DNA of 64,000 nucleotides from Thermosynechococcaceae cyanobacterium YX3bin19 (GTDB lineage: Bacteria; Cyanobacteriota; Cyanobacteriia; Thermosynechococcales; Thermosynechococcaceae): assembly GCA_030447595.1 (NCBI GenBank), contig JAUJON010000001.1:1-64000 (forward strand), in the 5' to 3' direction. Under the pieces are notes generated by a model. That model saw only the letters and a program-made list of their open reading frames with translations. It searched no databases and was not told the origin of the DNA. Below, piece by piece: positions 9,208 through 20,328 of the stretch (the stretch's first letter is position 1; each line of letters begins with the position of its first letter). The translations under genes were made by a program, and so were the position numbers.

Positions 9208-10308
9208 TTGACGACTGTGACTTTAAGTCCACCGAAAACTCAAACTAAACAGTACTCTTGGCCCGGCTTGATCGAAGCTTACCGGCATTACCTGCCAGTG
9301 ACTGAAAGTACGCCAGTGATCACCCTTTATGAAGGCAACACGCCGCTCATCCCGGTTCCCTACATTGCGGCACAGATTGGCCGGCAGGTGCAAGTTTTCG
9401 TTAAGTACGATGGCCTCAACCCGACTGGCAGCTTTAAGGATCGGGGAATGACTCTGGCGATTTCAAAAGCAAAGCAAGCGGGCGCAAGAGCAGTCGTTTG
9501 TGCCAGTACAGGTAACACATCAGCCTCAGCGGCAGCCTATGCTCGACGAGGCGGACTGCGCGTGTTTGTATTAATTCCAGATGGTTATGTAGCCCTCGGC
9601 AAACTAGCACAGGCGTTGTTATACGGGGCGGAAGTTCTGTCAATCCAGGGCAACTTTGACCAAGCCCTCAACGTTGTGAAGCAGATGGCAGAGCAGTATC
9701 CTGTCACCTTAGTAAACTCTCTCAATCCATTTCGATTAGAGGGGCAGAAAACTGCAGCCTTTGAGGTTGTCGATACCTTAGGGAATGCACCCGATTGGCT
9801 TTGCATCCCGGTCGGGAATGCTGGGAACGTAACTGCCTACTGGATGGGGTTTTGCCAGTACCATGAAGCTGGCAATTGCGATCGCCTGCCCCGGATGATG
9901 GGCTTTCAAGCGGTAGGAGCTGCTCCCATCGTGACAGGGAAGGCTGTGGCGCACCCAGATACGGTGGCAACCGCAATTCGCATCGGCAACCCAGCCAACT
10001 GGCAACGGGCGATCGCCGTCCGAGAAGCGAGTCAGGGCGAGTTTAGAGCGGTAACGGACGCAGAAATTCTCACTGCTTATCAGATGCTCGCCACCCAGGA
10101 AGGGATTTTCTGCGAACCGGCTAGCGCTGCCTCAGTTGCAGGACTGCTGAAGCTGAAAGACCAAGTTCCTACTGGAGCAACAGTCGTCTGTGTTCTGACT
10201 GGGAATGGCCTGAAGGATCCTGAAACTGCTATCCAACAGCCGGGGCAGCAGTTCCATAAATGCATTAAACCTGAGCTCACTGAAGTTGCTCAAGTCCTTG
10301 GGTTTTAA
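9208..10308 (+). CDS. thrC: Threonine synthase
   Basis: Converts O-phosphohomoserine to threonine with PLP. The PLP lysine is in PTGSFKDRGMT near residue 78; the phosphate-binding loop appears as VGNAGNVTAYW; and the C-terminal LTGNGLKDP motif is typical. At 366 residues it is the short bacterial class without the plant-type regulatory extension. The ORF start (TTG at 9208) lies a few residues before the family's usual N-terminus. It converges with the gene at 10319, leaving only 10 bp. Confidence 0.95.
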   Translation: MTTVTLSPPKTQTKQYSWPGLIEAYRHYLPVTESTPVITLYEGNTPLIPVPYIAAQIGRQVQVFVKYDGLNPTGSFKDRGMTLAISKAKQAGARAVVCASTGNTSASAAAYARRGGLRVFVLIPDGYVALGKLAQALLYGAEVLSIQGNFDQALNVVKQMAEQYPVTLVNSLNPFRLEGQKTAAFEVVDTLGNAPDWLCIPVGNAGNVTAYWMGFCQYHEAGNCDRLPRMMGFQAVGAAPIVTGKAVAHPDTVATAIRIGNPANWQRAIAVREASQGEFRAVTDAEILTAYQMLATQEGIFCEPASAASVAGLLKLKDQVPTGATVVCVLTGNGLKDPETAIQQPGQQFHKCIKPELTEVAQVLGF

Positions 10309-10318
10309 CCTTGTCTGC

Positions 10319-10792
10319 TCAAACTGCCTCCAGTTTAGATGACGTTTCTAAGTCTAGCGGGCTACTGGCTAAGGGCAGGGAGTCTATGGTTAAGCGCCTC
10401 ATTGGTCCTGTAAAAGCAGTGTTTAAGCGACGAGTTACTTCATGCGTTCCAGCTTGAAGGGCTTGAGATAGCTCATAGCGCTGCAGAGCCCCTGCCAGCT
10501 TAGCCTTGAGTTCCTCTAGGCTCTGGCACTGCTCTAGTTCTGCTTTTAAACAAAGTGAATCGACCGAGTCAAACGGCTCCAGCTTAGCAAGTTGCAGTTG
10601 TTTTGCTTCCAGGGCTGCAACCCTTTGCCGAGCTTGCTCCGCTTCAGTCTGGTACTCCTGCAGTTTTTCTTGATAGCGTTGACGCCAACTGGCTTCCCCA
10701 GCACGGGCACTATCGCGCTCCAATCGAGACTGCTCCAGCTCATGCTGAAGCCGCTGCACGCGAAGCAGCCACTGGGGCACATCGTATGTCAA
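10319..10792 (-). CDS. Conserved hypothetical protein, coiled coil
   Basis: A 157-residue protein. Residues about 10-70 form a clear Gln/Glu/Arg-rich heptad pattern (LQHELEQSRLERDSARAG), followed by a less charged region. No enzyme motif is visible. It starts 60 bp after the leuA stop on the same strand, so it is probably in an operon with leuA. I do not assign a function. Confidence 0.6.
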   Translation of the reverse strand: MTYDVPQWLLRVQRLQHELEQSRLERDSARAGEASWRQRYQEKLQEYQTEAEQARQRVAALEAKQLQLAKLEPFDSVDSLCLKAELEQCQSLEELKAKLAGALQRYELSQALQAGTHEVTRRLNTAFTGPMRRLTIDSLPLASSPLDLETSSKLEAV

Positions 10793-10852
10793 TTGAACCC
10801 CTCCCTATTAATGAAAGCAATCCAGAAAAGTTAATGGAGATACTTACCGTTG

Positions 10853-12505
10853 TTAATGGACGGTAGCAATGGACGGGTCAGAAGCTTTCTCCATACCGGA
10901 GGATTCTCTCTCTGGCTGAGATTGACCTTGCTGCTGGAGAACACTGTAAAGACGGTTGAGAGCATTCGTATAGGCTTGGGCTGAAGCAACAATAATATCT
11001 GTATTAGCAGCATGACCGGAAAAAATTCGTTCTCCATACTGCAATCGAATTGTGACTTCGCCAATGGCATCAATTCCTGCTGTCACTGATTGAACTGAAA
11101 ACTCTATCAGCTGGTTAGGCACTTCGACAACCCGGTTAATCGCACGATAAACCGCATCTACGGGACCGGTACCAATGGCAGCATCAGTTAATTCCTCACC
11201 ACTAGGGGTCCGCAGGGTAACGGTTGCGGTGGGGCAGGCGTGATCACCGCAGGACACCTGAACCCGCTCCAGCCGGTACCCATCTGTTACCTGGGTTTGG
11301 GTTTCATCTTTGACAATCGCCTCTAGGTCCCAATCAGAAATTTCCTTCTTCTTATCTGCCAAGTCTTTGAAACGGACAAAGGCTCTATTCAATTCCTGCT
11401 CAGAGAGGTCAAATCCTAATTCTTTTAAGCGAGTGCGGAATGCGTTACGACCTGAATGTTTGCCTAAAACAATATGGTTATCGCTGATGCCAATCGAATG
11501 GGCATCCATAATCTCGTAGGTGAGCTTATTCTTAAGGACGCCGTCTTGGTGAATTCCCGACTCGTGAGCAAAGGCGTTGGAACCGACAATTGCCTTATTC
11601 GGTTGAATTAACATCCCCGTCAAGTTGGAGACCAATCGAGAGGTCTTGTAGATCTGGCGGGTATCAATATTCGTTAAGGGTTCTTCAGAGCCTACGGACC
11701 GCCCCAGATAAGGATTAAAGTATTGCCGCCGCACGTGTAGGGCCATGACAAGTTCCTCTAAGGCAGCATTTCCTGCGCGTTCACCAATACCGTTAATCGT
11801 ACATTCAAGCTGGCGGGCCCCATTTTTCACGGCCTCTAGGAAATTCGCAACAGCCAAGCCTAAGTCGTTGTGGCCGTGGACGGAGAGAACGGCGTTAGAG
11901 ATATTGGGCACATTTTCCCGAATGCCCCGGATCAAGTCTCCAAACTCGCTGGGTGTGGTGTAGCCAACAGTGTCGGGAATGTTGATGGTTGTGGCTCCAG
12001 CAGCAATAGCTCGTTCTAACACTTGGTAGAGGAACTCTAGCTCGGAGCGCCCTGCATCCATGGGGGAAAACTCCACGTCTGGCATGAAGGACTTAGCATA
12101 GGCCACCATGTCCTCTGCAATTGCCAGTACTTCTCCACGAGATTTTTTCAACTGATACTGCAGGTGAATATCTGAGGTGGAGATAAAGGTATGAATCCGG
12201 GCATGGGCTGCCGGCTTTAATGCTTCTGCCGCCGCTTTGATGTCTTGGCGGATAGCTCTAGCTAAACTACAAATGACTGGCCCCGATTCTATTCCTACAG
12301 TCTGGGCAATCTTTTGCACAGCCTCAAAGTCACCTGGACTGGCAAAGGCAAACCCAGCCTCAATCACGTCAACTCCCAGCCGAGCCAGTTGCCGAGCGAT
12401 CATCAGTTTCTCATCAACATTCAGTGTTGCCCCAGGTGATTGTTCACCGTCTCGAAGCGTGGTGTCGAAAATAATAATTCGGTCTGGCTGAGTCTGAGTA
12501 TTCAT
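10853..12505 (-). CDS. leuA: 2-isopropylmalate synthase
   Basis: First committed step of leucine synthesis: condenses acetyl-CoA with 2-oxoisovalerate. The catalytic TIM barrel carries [13 protein letters not shown] near the N-terminus and the metal-binding [12 protein letters not shown]. The C-terminal part is the LeuA allosteric domain, where leucine inhibits. I place the start at the internal Met (MNTQTQPDR) at 12505, eight residues into the ORF. The length is normal and the frame intact. Confidence 0.96.
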   Translation of the reverse strand: MNTQTQPDRIIIFDTTLRDGEQSPGATLNVDEKLMIARQLARLGVDVIEAGFAFASPGDFEAVQKIAQTVGIESGPVICSLARAIRQDIKAAAEALKPAAHARIHTFISTSDIHLQYQLKKSRGEVLAIAEDMVAYAKSFMPDVEFSPMDAGRSELEFLYQVLERAIAAGATTINIPDTVGYTTPSEFGDLIRGIRENVPNISNAVLSVHGHNDLGLAVANFLEAVKNGARQLECTINGIGERAGNAALEELVMALHVRRQYFNPYLGRSVGSEEPLTNIDTRQIYKTSRLVSNLTGMLIQPNKAIVGSNAFAHESGIHQDGVLKNKLTYEIMDAHSIGISDNHIVLGKHSGRNAFRTRLKELGFDLSEQELNRAFVRFKDLADKKKEISDWDLEAIVKDETQTQVTDGYRLERVQVSCGDHACPTATVTLRTPSGEELTDAAIGTGPVDAVYRAINRVVEVPNQLIEFSVQSVTAGIDAIGEVTIRLQYGERIFSGHAANTDIIVASAQAYTNALNRLYSVLQQQGQSQPERESSGMEKASDPSIATVH

Positions 12506-12639
12506 AGCAGAGGTGGGCTGGCATAGCACTGCAACAATATTGCTCTATCTTACCTATCTGTTTCTGCAGGTGAACTGCTTAGGGCAAAACTTTCCCAGAC
12601 CTTTGCCAGACTACTGATGGATTGTTCCAGCACCTGGAG

Positions 12640-13164
12640 TCATGCTGAGAAATCAACTTTCTCGATTTGGTCCCGGATCAGGTTCAGATCAATGTAGCGA
12701 TCAGTAGCATTACGGAGTTCTCGCGCAATCATTCCTTCGGTGGAAACTACAGTGATATGAGTATTCTTAGAACGCAATAATTCAACTGCTCGGTCAAAAT
12801 CACCGTCACCGCTAAAAAAGATCACCCGGTCATACTGTTCAACGTTATTAAACATGACTACAACAATTTCAATATCTAAGTTTGCTTTCTGGGATAAGCG
12901 GCCAGAATTGTCATCATAATATTCCTTCAAAATCTTAGTTCGGACTGTGTAACCCAGAGTAATTAGAGCATCTCTAAAACCCCGTTGATCTTGAGGATCT
13001 TTCAAGCCGGTATACCAGAAAGCATTGACTAGCATGGTTCCTGGCTGGCTGGTAAAATATTCTAGTACTCGTCGCGGGTCAAAGAACCAGCCATTCTTTT
13101 GTTGAGCATAGAACATATTATTTCCATCAATAAAAATGGAGACACGACTCAACGGAAAATGCAT
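12640..13164 (-). CDS. NYN domain protein, LabA/DUF88 family
   Basis: A 174-residue protein with all NYN acidic motifs: FIDGNNMFY near residue 11, the LDIEIVVVMF segment and FFSGDGDFDRAVELL. NYN domains are predicted metal-dependent RNases. The cyanobacterial member LabA affects circadian repression of kaiBC, and a LabA-type role is possible but the paralogue cannot be told from sequence alone. It stands alone, 135 bp downstream of where leuA starts, on the same strand. Confidence 0.85.
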   Translation of the reverse strand: MHFPLSRVSIFIDGNNMFYAQQKNGWFFDPRRVLEYFTSQPGTMLVNAFWYTGLKDPQDQRGFRDALITLGYTVRTKILKEYYDDNSGRLSQKANLDIEIVVVMFNNVEQYDRVIFFSGDGDFDRAVELLRSKNTHITVVSTEGMIARELRNATDRYIDLNLIRDQIEKVDFSA

Positions 13165-13836
13165 AGAAAGTTAAAACAAAAACTTTAGGAGAAAAATAAT
13201 TGAGACTTTAAGTTTAGTAACTTTAGTTTAGCAATTTTTATAGAATCCCTGGTTGTTTAGCTGCTCTTTAAACCAGTAGTTGGCGTTGAAGCACCTATAT
13301 TTTTAGGCTTAGGCCAGGTTACTTACAGCCATTTTTAGTTTTCTTTTAATGCCTTTAAACTTGCATCAAGACTCGTAATTCTTTGTCAGGAAATGTTCTA
13401 ACTCCAATAAGGGCTATCAGCAGCGATACGCTTAATTTCTCAAGATATTCAGAGTTAGATTCCGTAATTAGCAAAGTAATGTCTCTGCTGCCAAGAGAGC
13501 AAATTAGGCACTAGGAGATAGGAGAGTTTGCGTTAAGATAAACAACCTGGTACAGCTAGTTTTCAATACGGCGTTAAGCCGTAAGCTTTTCCAGGCACGG
13601 GCCAGCAGCTTTTGCCAGTTTCTTCGTACGACAGATAAAACTAGCCTTATTGGCAACTTTTAACAGGATCGCTGCAGATTGAATTCTGCTACAGGTAGCA
13701 ATAGTAGCTAAATACGGCTATCCCAAGCCCCCCTAGCAGTATCAGCTAAGGATGGAAACCGTTATTGCTGGCTTAGCTTGAAACTATTCTCAACCCACAA
13801 TCCTGAAGGCTGTGATGTTAATCAGTGTGAAAACGA
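13165..13836. other. Intergenic region, no gene seen
   Basis: About 670 bp between two minus-strand genes. It holds a small perfect hairpin (tacggc-gttaa-gccgta) near 13568-13584 but no T tract. No ORF or RNA gene was recognised. The length leaves room for a small RNA that cannot be called from sequence. Confidence 0.5.
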
Positions 13837-14871
13837 TCACTCATCTTCCGCAAAAACATAGCGATAAAGGTCGCCAGGATCAGGTTCAGGGCTATCTTGA
13901 GCAAACTGCACAGCATCATTAATCGCGTTTTGAATCTGCTGCTGAATCTCTTTCAACTCGTCATGGGCTGCCAAGTTCTGCTCCGTCAGGTAGGCGGTAA
14001 GCTTCTTGATCGGGTCGCGGGTTAGCCATTCTTCCTTCTCAGACTTTGAGCGCAATTCATCTGGGTCAGCTAGGGAATGCCCTCGGAAGCGGTAGGTGAG
14101 CGCTTCAATCAAGGTTGGGCCTTCGCCCGCGCGAGCCCGGGCGATCGCAGTTTGGGCTACCGCTCGGACAGCCAGCACATCCATACCATCGACCTCGACG
14201 CCCGGCATACCAAAAACACTAGCTTTGCGATAAATCTCGGCTTGAGAAGTTGCCCGCTGGTGAGCCATACCGATAGCCCACTTATTGTTTTCTACAACAA
14301 AGACAATGGGCAGGTTCCAAAGCGCAGCCATGTTCAAGCATTCAAAGAACTGGCCATTGTTAGTAGCTCCGTCTCCGATAAAGCAGGCGGTTACCTGATC
14401 AGCCGTTTCTTCACCTAAAACTTCTTTACGGTACTTGGTTTGCAGCGCAGCACCGGTAGCAATTGGAATCCCCTCGGCAACAAAGGCAAAACCACCCAGC
14501 AGGTTATGCTCGGCAGAGAATAAATGCATAGACCCGCCTCGCCCCTTACTACAGCCCGTTGCTTTGCCAAACAATTCGGCCATAACCTCCCGCGGGGGGA
14601 CGCCTGCACTCAGGGCGTGGACATGGTCCCGGTAAGTACTACAGACATAGTCCTCATCTGGGCGCATGGCTTTAATCACCCCCGTGGAAACTGCCTCTTG
14701 ACCATTGTAAAGATGGACAAATCCAAACATCTTGCCGCGATAGTACATCTCAGCGCACTTGTCTTCAAACGAGCGCCCCAAGACCATGTCCTTAAAGAGC
14801 ATTAAACCTTCTTCGCGGGTGATTGTGGCGGAGTCAGCCTCAAAGGTGGGTAGAATTCGTTCCTGGACCAT
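13837..14871 (-). CDS. pdhA: Pyruvate dehydrogenase E1 component, alpha subunit
   Basis: Alpha subunit of the heterotetrameric E1 that decarboxylates pyruvate with thiamine diphosphate. The ThDP motif [15 protein letters not shown] ending in NN is complete. GRGGSMH and the phosphorylation-loop-like [15 protein letters not shown] are typical. At 344 residues it is full length. The beta subunit, E2 and E3 genes are not adjacent, as is usual in cyanobacteria. Confidence 0.96.
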   Translation of the reverse strand: MVQERILPTFEADSATITREEGLMLFKDMVLGRSFEDKCAEMYYRGKMFGFVHLYNGQEAVSTGVIKAMRPDEDYVCSTYRDHVHALSAGVPPREVMAELFGKATGCSKGRGGSMHLFSAEHNLLGGFAFVAEGIPIATGAALQTKYRKEVLGEETADQVTACFIGDGATNNGQFFECLNMAALWNLPIVFVVENNKWAIGMAHQRATSQAEIYRKASVFGMPGVEVDGMDVLAVRAVAQTAIARARAGEGPTLIEALTYRFRGHSLADPDELRSKSEKEEWLTRDPIKKLTAYLTEQNLAAHDELKEIQQQIQNAINDAVQFAQDSPEPDPGDLYRYVFAEDE

Positions 14872-15318
14872 TGATTACGTTATGCCCCTGCAGTGATATC
14901 GTTAAACTGCCTGTTTTCCAGAATAGTCTGAGGGTTTGCGAGTAAAGAGTATCGAGAAAAACAAACAGAGCTGTATAGTTTGAGCTTAAGCCCTTCGGGG
15001 CCAATTTGTGTGCTTTGCATAGGCAATGTATCGGTTGAGGAATCATCCAACTTGCACTTTAGCTCATTCTTGAGTGCATCGGAGACCCCTCTGTAAAATA
15101 CCCCTTTTTAGAGAAGCTAAATCAAACTCATGCAAGCTGAGAAAGGCTCTGGCAGCATTGTTTTGCAGAATTTTCAGGTTTCTGCAGAGTCAGTAAATTC
15201 ATTTTCTGTTGCTTAATTCACCATGCTTTTCAGCAGCAGGTTATTATATTGGCACCCTACCTTGCTGGTACAAGCTCCCGGCTTGTTAAGGTTTGTCTAG
15301 TTGCTACCGAGGACGTGG
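14872..15318. other. Divergent intergenic region
   Basis: About 450 bp between pdhA (minus) and the ftn2-type gene (plus). ORFs here are short and unlike known proteins. It must hold both promoters; no element stands out. Confidence 0.5.
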
Positions 15319-17565
15319 ATGGTGCAAGTTCCCCTCGATTATTACCGGACTCTCGGTGTTCCAATTCACGCTACCCCCGAACAGTTGCAGCTGGCTTACG
15401 AGGACCGGGCTCAACAACTGCCGCGATACCACTATTCCCAGGCCGCAATTGCCGTACGCAAGGAATTGTTGGAAACAGCTTACACCGTTCTCTCTGACTC
15501 AGAGCAGCGACGCCTTTATGATGCAGAATTTCTAGCGAAAACTTACCCATTCAACTCCCAAGCTCAAACTCCTGACCCAGCAGATAGCGAGGTTCCGTCA
15601 CCGGAAAGCAGCCCTAAAACCAGCGGGATTGAGATTCCCGATCGCCAGTTGACCGGGGCTTTATTGCTCTTGCAGGAACTAGGCGAATATGAACTTGTCC
15701 TGCAGTTGGGCACTCCTTATCTGAGAAGTGGGATCTTAGACCTGAAGCATCACCGCCTAGGTAGCGTCTTATCCGAGGCAGACATTGTCTTGACTGTCGC
15801 CTTAGCTAACCTGGAGTTGGGACGGGAGCACTGGCAGCAAGGGCAGCACGAGAAGGCGGCCCAGTCTCTGCAAGCGGGATTGGAACTACTGCTGCGGGAA
15901 GGCCTATTTTCTGACATTCAAAGTGAGATCCGCACCGACCTCTATAAGCTTCGCCCCTACCGCGTCTTGGAGTTACTGATCTCAGAAAACCACTCGGTAG
16001 AACGGAGTCAGGGACTATCGCTGCTACAGGACATGCTAGAAGACCGGGGTGGTATTGATGGAACCGGCAATGATCATTCCGGTCTCAGCATCAATGAATT
16101 TTTGCGGTTTATCCAACAGCTCCGAAGTTATCTAAGCATCACTGAACAGCAGGAACTTTTTGAACAGGAAGCTGGCCGACCTTCGGCAGTTGCAACTTAC
16201 CTAGCAGTTTATGCCCTAGTTGCCCAAGGCTATGTGCAGAAACAGCCTGCGTTGATTCACCGGGCTAAAGCCATGTTGATGCGCTTGAGTGCCCATCAAG
16301 AAGTGTATCTGGAGCAGGCAGTTTGTGCCTTACTGCTGGGCCAAACAGAAACAGCCAATCAAACCCTAGAGCTTAGCCACGAATATGAATCCCTGGCTTT
16401 CATTCGGGAATATTCCGCAGATTCACCGGATCTGATCCCCGGTTTGTATCTGTATACCGAGCGCTGGCTGCAGGAGGAAGTTTTTCCCCATTTCCGTGAC
16501 TTGGCTGACCAAAAAGTTAACCTAAAAGGCTACTTTGCTGATGAGCAAGTTCAGGCCTACCTAGAAAAGTTGCTGGTAGAAATAACCCCGGCAATAGACG
16601 CTGGGCCTGCCAAGGCCGGGGTAGCTTCCGCCCATTTATCTAGATCGTCATTCCAGCCAGCATCGGCAGTGGAGGCATCAAGGATTGGGGCATCTCAAGG
16701 GACTGCCCTAGGGACCCTTGATAGCGAAGGACGAACGCATCCTAGGCGGCAGGTTTTGACTGCATCCTCTCAGGTTCATACGGGTACCCAAAGGCAGCTC
16801 ACGGCAGCAATTGTGCCTGCTACTAGCACTGTGAGTACTGTGAGTTCCACTCATTCTGGCGGTTCCTCCCAGGGATGGGCAATGCCTAACCCTCGCAAAG
16901 GTAGAGTTGCTAATCGCCCTCGAATCCGTAAACCGGCTCGCTCGGCTCGCCGCACAAGACCGCTAATATTCGGTCGGCAACGAGGTCAAGTTCAAATGGG
17001 GTTAATCCTGTTCAGCTTACTGCTAGTAGGTACGGCAGCCGCTGCGATCGCCTATGCGCTGCACGAACTACGATCGCCAGGGCCGTCTGAATCTGGAGTC
17101 CAACCTCCTAGGGTGCAGCAATCCCCTTTACCAACGCCTAGCCCCAGCACACCCAGCCAGACCCAGGCTGCTGCCGGTAATTCAACCCTCAATCAGGAGG
17201 GCGTCCGGCAGTTGATTCAGTCCTGGCAGTTAACGAAAGCAGCCGCCCTTGGCCCACAACGCACCACCAAGCAATTGGCCCAAGTTTTAACCGGACCCGC
17301 TTTAGCGACGTGGAAAAACCGGGCGCAAGCTGCAAAGGCAAGCAATTCCTATTGGGAGTACAACCTGAATCGCCTGAATATTAATGCGCTTCAAGTCGTC
17401 AATCCCAATCAAGTCCAAGCAGAGGTAACGCTGAACGAAACCGCCAACTTCTTTGAGCAGGGCCAACCCCGATCAGGACCTTCTTACACCGACACCTACC
17501 GGGTCCGCTATAGCCTCGTGCGGCAGGATGGAAAGTGGTTGATTCAAGACATGGAAGTGCTATAA
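15319..17565 (+). CDS. ftn2: Cell division protein Ftn2/ZipN (ARC6-like)
   Basis: Membrane anchor of the FtsZ ring in cyanobacteria, homologue of plastid ARC6. Order of parts: a J-domain-like N-terminus (about residues 1-70: PLDYYRTLGVPIHATPEQLQLAYEDR; the HPD motif is absent, as is normal here), a long helical region, a low-complexity Ser/Thr/Arg-rich linker, one membrane helix (LILFSLLLVGTAAAAIAY, about residue 560) and a C-terminal IMS/ARC6-like domain beginning near SWQLTKAAALG. I start at the GTG/ATG giving MVQVPLDYY, six residues into the ORF. It precedes lpxD by about 20 bp. Confidence 0.88.
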   Translation: MVQVPLDYYRTLGVPIHATPEQLQLAYEDRAQQLPRYHYSQAAIAVRKELLETAYTVLSDSEQRRLYDAEFLAKTYPFNSQAQTPDPADSEVPSPESSPKTSGIEIPDRQLTGALLLLQELGEYELVLQLGTPYLRSGILDLKHHRLGSVLSEADIVLTVALANLELGREHWQQGQHEKAAQSLQAGLELLLREGLFSDIQSEIRTDLYKLRPYRVLELLISENHSVERSQGLSLLQDMLEDRGGIDGTGNDHSGLSINEFLRFIQQLRSYLSITEQQELFEQEAGRPSAVATYLAVYALVAQGYVQKQPALIHRAKAMLMRLSAHQEVYLEQAVCALLLGQTETANQTLELSHEYESLAFIREYSADSPDLIPGLYLYTERWLQEEVFPHFRDLADQKVNLKGYFADEQVQAYLEKLLVEITPAIDAGPAKAGVASAHLSRSSFQPASAVEASRIGASQGTALGTLDSEGRTHPRRQVLTASSQVHTGTQRQLTAAIVPATSTVSTVSSTHSGGSSQGWAMPNPRKGRVANRPRIRKPARSARRTRPLIFGRQRGQVQMGLILFSLLLVGTAAAAIAYALHELRSPGPSESGVQPPRVQQSPLPTPSPSTPSQTQAAAGNSTLNQEGVRQLIQSWQLTKAAALGPQRTTKQLAQVLTGPALATWKNRAQAAKASNSYWEYNLNRLNINALQVVNPNQVQAEVTLNETANFFEQGQPRSGPSYTDTYRVRYSLVRQDGKWLIQDMEVL

Positions 17566-17584
17566 CCCCTGGTTGCCCTACGTC

Positions 17585-18643
17585 ATGAAGTTTAGTGACT
17601 TAGTCCAACACCTTGGCTCTGCTACGAACTATAGCTCGCTGGACTCACTGCCATCAGCCGAGCCACCGCTCAACCCTGAGATTATTGGCGTCGCGGCGTT
17701 AGACCAGGCAGCAGCAGGCATGCTGAGCTTTGTGGAGAGCCGCTATGCTAAGGGCGTCACTCAAACTAAAGCCAGTGCGCTGATTCTACCGGATAACAGC
17801 AGCTTGCAGGCCCAAGCGCAGTCGCAGGGCATTGCCTGGATTGCCACTACCCAGCCCCGGCTACTCTTTGCCCAGGCGCTCGCGCTGTTTTATGAACCCT
17901 GGCGACCCCAACCGAGCATCCACTCGACTGCAGTGATTGAGCCGACGGCCCGGATAGGTGAACAGGTATTTATCGGTCCTCACGTTATGGTTGCCGCAGG
18001 AGCCCAGATTGGGAATGCCGTCTGCATTCATGCCAATGGGGTGATTTATCCGGGTGTTCAGATTGGCGATCGCACAATTCTCCATGCCAACTGTGTGATT
18101 CACGAGCGAACCCAAGTTGGCCGTGATTGTGTCGTTCATAGTGGCGCAATCGTTGGGGCTGAGGGCTTTGGTTTTGTCCCCACCCGTGAAGGCTGGCTGA
18201 AGATGCAGCAGTCTGGTTATACGGTTCTAGAAGACGGGGTTGAGATTGGCTGCAATACCACGATTGACCGCCCAGCTGTCGGAGAAACGCGAGTTGCCGC
18301 TGGTACAAAAATTGATAACCTAGTGCAGATTGGGCATGGCTGCCAAATCGGTCGCCACTGCGCGATCGCGGCGCAAGTGGGCCTAGCCGGTGGGGTCAAG
18401 GTAGGTAATAACGTGATTTTGGCTGGTCAGGCAGGGGTTAACAATCAGGTCAAGGTTGGCAACCAAGTGACGATCTCAGCAAAGGCAGGCGTAGTCAGCG
18501 ACGTCGAGTCTGGTCAGACGGTTTCTGGCTACCCGGCAATTCCTCACAAGATGTGGCTAAAAGCCGCAGCGCTGTACAGTCGTCTGCCGGAGTTCTATCA
18601 AACCCTAAAGAAAATTCAACGGCGGTTTGACAAAAACGGCTAG
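17585..18643 (+). CDS. lpxD: UDP-3-O-acylglucosamine N-acyltransferase
   Basis: Third step of lipid A synthesis, adding the second acyl chain from acyl-ACP. The N-terminal domain (about residues 1-100) is followed by a left-handed beta helix of hexapeptide repeats (IGEQVFIGPHVMVAAGAQIG...). The catalytic His region is VQIGHGCQIGRHC. The start MKFSDLVQHLG is chosen by family convention, four codons into the ORF. It lies between ftn2 and map, all on one strand. Confidence 0.93.
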   Translation: MKFSDLVQHLGSATNYSSLDSLPSAEPPLNPEIIGVAALDQAAAGMLSFVESRYAKGVTQTKASALILPDNSSLQAQAQSQGIAWIATTQPRLLFAQALALFYEPWRPQPSIHSTAVIEPTARIGEQVFIGPHVMVAAGAQIGNAVCIHANGVIYPGVQIGDRTILHANCVIHERTQVGRDCVVHSGAIVGAEGFGFVPTREGWLKMQQSGYTVLEDGVEIGCNTTIDRPAVGETRVAAGTKIDNLVQIGHGCQIGRHCAIAAQVGLAGGVKVGNNVILAGQAGVNNQVKVGNQVTISAKAGVVSDVESGQTVSGYPAIPHKMWLKAAALYSRLPEFYQTLKKIQRRFDKNG

Positions 18644-18735
18644 ACTGCAAAGGAAAGCTCCGCCAGGTTCTAGCATCCGGTACATTGGATCACTTGAGGC
18701 AGAACTTATCAACTTGGGGCAGTAAAGGAAATATC

Positions 18736-19494
18736 ATGGGCCAGGAAACGATTGTTCTTTTATCCCACAGAGAGTTAGATAAGATGCGTCAGGCGGGGCG
18801 CTTTGCTGCGGAGCTGCTCCAGCGACTGGAACCCTTAGTTAAGCCGGGGGTCAGCACCCTAGAACTGAATGACCAAGTGGAGCGCTGGACTCAAGAGTAC
18901 GGAGCCAAGAGTGCCCCCCTTGGCTACCACGGTTTTCCAAAATCAATCTGCACCAGCGTGAATGAGGTAGTCTGCCACGGAATTCCCAGTGCCAAGCAGG
19001 TCCTTAAAGATGGCGATATTATCAACATTGATGTGACGCCGATTGTCAATGGGTATTACGGGGATACCTCGAAAACCTTTTTTGTCGGTCAGCCTTCCCC
19101 AACGGCGAAAAAGCTTGTTGAGGTCACCAAAGAATGCTTGAGCAGGGGCATTGCGGAAGTAAAGCCAGGAGCCCGAATTGGCGACATTGGCGCAGCGATT
19201 CAGGAGTATGCGGAAGCCCAGGGCTTCTCGGTAGTGCAGGACTTTGTCGGGCATGGTGTAGGTCGCGATTTCCATACCCCACCTCAAGTGCCCCACTACG
19301 GTAAGCGCGGTAAAGGGCTGCGCCTCAGGCCAGGGATGGTATTCACCATCGAACCGATGATCAATGAGGGAACCTGGGAGGTAAAGGTCTTGGCAGACAA
19401 GTGGACGGCTGTTACCAAGGATCGTAAACTTTCCGCTCAGTTTGAACATACCCTAGCCGTGACGGAGGAGGGGGTTGAGATCCTCACTCTATAA
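18736..19494 (+). CDS. map: Methionine aminopeptidase, type I
   Basis: Removes the initiator methionine from nascent proteins, with two metal ions. The core contains YHGFPKSICTSVNEVVCHGIP (substrate pocket with the conserved His), IDVTPIVNGYYGDTSKTF (metal Asp residues), GHGVGRDFHTPP (metal His), TIEPMI (Glu) and the final FEHTLAVT. I start at the ATG at 18736 rather than 18685. It is the last intact gene before the insertion-sequence nest. Confidence 0.94.
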   Translation: MGQETIVLLSHRELDKMRQAGRFAAELLQRLEPLVKPGVSTLELNDQVERWTQEYGAKSAPLGYHGFPKSICTSVNEVVCHGIPSAKQVLKDGDIINIDVTPIVNGYYGDTSKTFFVGQPSPTAKKLVEVTKECLSRGIAEVKPGARIGDIGAAIQEYAEAQGFSVVQDFVGHGVGRDFHTPPQVPHYGKRGKGLRLRPGMVFTIEPMINEGTWEVKVLADKWTAVTKDRKLSAQFEHTLAVTEEGVEILTL

Positions 19495-20328
19495 CCGGTA
19501 GAAATACATCCAGGTAATGTTTATTAGCGAAGTTGATTATGTTCTAGATGTGGGGATTTATCCACAAGATAGGGCATTTACCAGCGCTACTTGGAGCAGG
19601 AATAACCTGTTGCTAGCAAAACAACACTTATAGCAATCCCAAGTCATTAGTGAGAAACTAGAAGGGATGACAACGATCTAGAGAATAGGACGATGCTAGA
19701 CGACCTTCATGAATTCATTCACTCCAACCCAGATGCTCGTGAACTCAAGCGAGCCATCGCAGTGCAGATGTTTCTCAAGGGCTACAAACATCGAGAGATT
19801 GGCGAGAGTTTAGGGGTCAGTTCCGGCTTCATTAGCAAATGGACGGGGCGTTACGAACAGCTTGGAGTATCTGGGTTGAAACTGGGCTATCTAGGGTCGC
19901 TCGGGTATCTAAAGCCTGAGCAGCGCCAGGCAGTAATCGCCTGGTTGAAGCGCAAGAGTTACTGGAATCTCGCCGAACTGCAAGGGTACATCGCCGCGGA
20001 GTATGAGGTTGTGTTTGACTCTAAGCAAAGTTACTACACACTGTTTGAGCAAGCAGGCATTAGCTGGAAGAAAACGCAAAAGCGCAATCCGAAGGCAGAC
20101 CCAGAGTTGGTAGAGAAAAAAACAGGAGATTACCGCCTGGTTGGAGGCGCATCGCCAGATTGTTTCAGGAGAGTTGGCCGTTGTCTTCGAGGATGAATGC
20201 CATCTGTTGTGGGGAGACTTTGTGTGGGTATGTGTGGGGCAAAACCGCTGAGCGCATCGAGCTTCCCATCAGCAATGAACGTAGCAAACAGACTTACTAT
20301 GGGGCAGTGAATGTTTACACTCAACAGT

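Noticed and set aside
10319-10792. Antisense ORFs (10592-10834, 10603-10866) opposite the coiled-coil gene
   Set aside because: They are shadows of the repetitive Gln/Leu codons of the real gene and have no ribosome site.
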